Positions 63,982 to 64,000 of a DNA stretch of 64,000 nucleotides are shown here, one piece after another. The position numbers and the translations under genes are program-made. Each line of letters begins with the position of its first letter. Positions within the stretch are counted from its first letter, which is position 1. Origin of the DNA: an uncultured Tenacibaculum sp. (GTDB lineage: Bacteria; Bacteroidota; Bacteroidia; Flavobacteriales; Flavobacteriaceae); the NCBI RefSeq assembly GCF_947502995.1, contig NZ_CANNBW010000001.1, forward strand, positions 1 through 64,000, written 5' to 3'. The notes beneath the pieces were generated by a model, which was given only the letters and a program-made list of their open reading frames with translations, was not told the DNA's origin and searched no databases.

Positions 63982-64000
63982 TTTTTCTTTTTATATTTTT

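Noticed and set aside
1..64000. tRNA, rRNA and CRISPR arrays
   Set aside because: No cloverleaf-like or regularly spaced repeat blocks were seen in any gap; the only repeats are the REP-like ends and the 0.72-kb direct repeat.

Overview
The window (about 31-33% GC by eye) comes from a member of the Flavobacteriaceae (Bacteroidota), most likely a marine, gliding type. Evidence: gldE-gldD next to mutY-ssb, proteins with type IX secretion signals, SusC/Omp-like barrels that use CarboxypepD_reg domains, FeoA-FeoB-Cys-rich peptide order, TAnnTTTG promoter boxes in place of sigma70 boxes, few Shine-Dalgarno sequences and many TTG starts. No rRNA, tRNA, CRISPR array or prophage was found. The genus cannot be fixed from the sequence alone.

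Layout. 1-2579: 3'-truncated secreted PA-domain/beta-propeller protein. 2644-9357: nucleotide metabolism (dgt, nrdB-nrdA, thioredoxin), interrupted by a two-gene Panacea/small membrane protein unit (4161-4983) that looks like a toxin-antitoxin pair. 8495-8997 is a long regulatory gap with a DnaA-box match, an inverted repeat and a possible small RNA. 9504-22896: S9 peptidase, DUF3667 protein, ABC ATPase, GreA-like protein, FAD oxidoreductase, two lipoproteins, an SDR/aldo-keto reductase/AlbA_2 operon, a DUF6973-like protein and a T9SS cargo protein. 23111-28920: one probable transcription unit of response regulator, histidine kinase, uvrC and a PlpD-like patatin. 28981-31097 (minus): HU, a 29-residue COX24/bS22-like peptide, RNase E/G. 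31240-35055: mutY-ssb-gldE-gldD and a small membrane protein, followed by a deletion remnant. 35374-44382: heme A synthase family protein, dinB, LytS/LytTR pair, enoyl-CoA hydratase, NtrY-like kinase, lipoprotein, holB. 44509-46949: feoA-feoB-Cys-rich peptide.

46950-49800 is the accessory hot spot. It holds a RAYT-type transposase unit with 12-bp inverted ends, a decayed second RAYT copy, several related REP-like repeats, gene fragments, and a truncated, about 97% identical copy of the promoter and first 182 codons of the 1124-residue outer-membrane gene that follows. 49799-64000: that barrel gene, a small barrel protein, BrnQ transporter, two divergent alpha/beta hydrolases, twin membrane-anchored AraC regulators feeding into an outer-membrane receptor gene with three GTCGAAC half-sites, another outer-membrane protein, upp and a DUF6427 protein.

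How the genes work together: dgt, nrdAB and trx balance dNTP supply; mutY, ssb, uvrC, dinB and holB serve DNA repair and replication; gldE/gldD and the T9SS cargo proteins belong to gliding and type IX secretion; the Feo genes import ferrous iron. The most unusual parts are the Panacea pair, the RAYT/partial-duplication region, the twin AraC regulators with their spaced half-sites, and the possible small RNA.
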